DNA from: WJKP01 sp964531215
GTDB lineage: Bacteria > Patescibacteriota > Patescibacteriia > CAIXNZ01
Direction of reading: 5' to 3'
DNA length: 20,116 nucleotides
Assembly (NCBI GenBank): GCA_964531215.1
Contig: CAZHFK010000020.1
Coordinates: forward strand, 1-20,116
The notes beneath the pieces are model-generated. The model did no database searches. It was not told where the DNA came from and was given only the letters and a program-made list of their open reading frames with translations. Positions within the stretch are counted from its first letter, which is position 1. Every line of letters begins with the position of its first letter. Positions 18,997 through 20,116 of this stretch are shown here, piece after piece. The position numbers and the translations under genes were made by a program.

Positions 18997-20116
18997 ATGA
19001 AAAAAATTTTAATTTTGTTTATTTTAACAATTTTAATTCTACCCGTACCAAGTCAAGCGGCTTTATTGGATAATACGCGCGGTTATATTTTATTACAAGT
19101 TGAAGAAAACGGTGAAGCTTGGTTTGTGAACCCGGCTGATGATCAACGTTATTATATGAAAAACGGGGAAATGGCTTATCAAATGATGAGAAATTTTGGC
19201 CTAGGCATTACTGATATTGATTTAAATAAAATACCGGCAGTTAATGATACCACTGAAATGAATAATGCAACCAGTGTTTGCCGAACCAATGCTTTAGCTA
19301 ACCGTTTAAAAGGCACTATTTTATTGCAAGTCCAGCAAAACGGTGAAGCTTGGTATGTTTATCCCAAAACTTGCCGTCGGATTTATATGAAAGATGGCGA
19401 AGCCGCTTATAGTATTATGCGTTTTTTAGGGCTGGGGATTACCAATAAAAATCTTGATTTAATTGACACAGGTGAGCAAATCAATATTACTGAAAATGAT
19501 AATAATAACAATTATTCCAATCCCGAATATTTGGTCACTTATGTGACAGACGGAGACACTATTCACGTTGATATTAATGGGATTGATGAAAAAGTTAGAT
19601 TATTGGGAATTGATACGCCTGAATTAAGCGGTGCAGAATGTTTTGCCACCAATGCCAAAAATAAATTAACTGAATTAATTAATAATAAACAAGTTAGTTT
19701 AATATCCGACTCTCAGTCGGCTGATCGTGATAAATATAATCGGCTTTTAAGATATGTCATTTTGGATAATACGGATATTAATGCGGAAATGGTCAAACAA
19801 GGTTATGCCGAGGTGTATTTAAATTTTGCTTTTGATAAGGCTGATCAATATATTGATTATGAATTACAAGCGCAAAATAATAATTATGGTATGTGGGCTG
19901 AGAATGCTTGCGCTTCAAGCAATGATTTTACTGATTTGGGCATATCTTATATTTTTTATGACGGTGTAGTCAGTAATGCCGAACCGGATGAATATGTTAT
20001 TATAACCAATAAGTCATTAACTGAAATTAATTTAAAAGATTATACTTTATCGGATGAAAGTGGCAAAACTTATACTTTTAAAAATATTACTTTACCGGCC
20101 AATTCATCAATAAAAG
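18997..20116 (+). CDS. Secreted thermonuclease with LTD domain, partial
   Basis: The frame is open from ATG 18997 to the end of the window (373 codons, no stop). A signal peptide (MKKILILFILTILILPVPSQ then AA) is followed by two copies of a repeat of about 50 residues (ILLQVEENGEAWFVNPADDQ near 31-80, ILLQVQQNGEAWYVYP near 109-160), each with YM-K-x-GE-x-AY and LGLGIT. Then comes a staphylococcal-nuclease (SNase) domain with all active-site residues: Asp187, Arg201, Asp206, Glu209, Arg249. The spacing fits the staphylococcal enzyme. After WAENACA a lamin-tail-type (LTD) domain begins (EPDEYVIITNKS). The enzyme would digest external DNA or RNA, perhaps for nucleotide scavenging. The repeat may bind cell wall or DNA. 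Confidence 0.88.
   Translation, partial: MKKILILFILTILILPVPSQAALLDNTRGYILLQVEENGEAWFVNPADDQRYYMKNGEMAYQMMRNFGLGITDIDLNKIPAVNDTTEMNNATSVCRTNALANRLKGTILLQVQQNGEAWYVYPKTCRRIYMKDGEAAYSIMRFLGLGITNKNLDLIDTGEQINITENDNNNNYSNPEYLVTYVTDGDTIHVDINGIDEKVRLLGIDTPELSGAECFATNAKNKLTELINNKQVSLISDSQSADRDKYNRLLRYVILDNTDINAEMVKQGYAEVYLNFAFDKADQYIDYELQAQNNNYGMWAENACASSNDFTDLGISYIFYDGVVSNAEPDEYVIITNKSLTEINLKDYTLSDESGKTYTFKNITLPANSSIK

Noticed and set aside
1..20116. tRNA or rRNA genes
   Set aside because: I saw no CCA-ended cloverleaf or rRNA-like conserved stretches by eye. A tRNAscan or Rfam run could still find one.

Overview
The window is AT-rich, densely coded bacterial DNA, almost entirely on the + strand. 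Several traits suggest an uncultivated small-genome lineage of the Candidate Phyla Radiation (Patescibacteria) type: short lipoproteins with near-identical signal peptides, many genes without a Shine-Dalgarno sequence, a REP-associated tyrosine transposase (RAYT), REP-like palindromes, and a secreted nuclease with Lys/Tyr-rich repeats. That placement is inference. A run of ten Ns shows this is scaffolded assembly. Stops are TAA, TAG or TGA, so the standard code fits.

Layout. (1) 1-2913: a terminator from an upstream gene, then a four-gene operon with a strong SD before every gene. It holds two tandem membrane-anchored transglutaminase-like proteins, a multi-pass membrane protein and a 61-residue membrane peptide, closed by a clear terminator. 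(2) 2914-3579: no intact gene. It holds a cluster of REP-like and structured repeats, a promoter and a decayed ORF. (3) 3580-7201: a large lipoprotein, an HTH + Doc/Fic toxin-antitoxin pair with a palindromic operator, a frameshifted membrane-protein gene, a MazG-like nucleotide pyrophosphohydrolase and a small divergent membrane peptide. Copies of the mazG 5' end lie on both sides of the toxin-antitoxin locus. (4) 7425-16139: a defence cluster from one near-consensus promoter. It starts with a type III restriction-modification methylase (Mod) and ends with its helicase-nuclease (Res) plus a PD-(D/E)XK nuclease. Between mod and res sit four extra genes: a single-pass membrane protein overlapping a CD-NTase-like nucleotidyltransferase with an apparent AGS-C sensor domain, a truncated RhuM-like protein and a NYN-domain putative RNase. 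(5) 16141-20116: a RAYT with a nested palindrome and an assembly gap inside it, small orphan proteins, a double-GerMN lipoprotein, a pyrophosphohydrolase remnant and a secreted thermonuclease that runs off the end.

The most interesting unit is the overlapping pair 9534-10076 / 10060-11460. It looks like a minimal CBASS/Pycsar-type signalling module (nucleotide cyclase plus membrane effector) carried between the two subunits of a type III R-M system. A plausible reading is layered defence: Mod/Res would cut unmethylated DNA, and the cyclase would trigger a membrane effector if the phage gets through, with the NYN RNase and RhuM-like gene as further cargo. Short palindromes have entered coding sequence in frame in both mod and the RAYT gene, which suggests ongoing REP activity.
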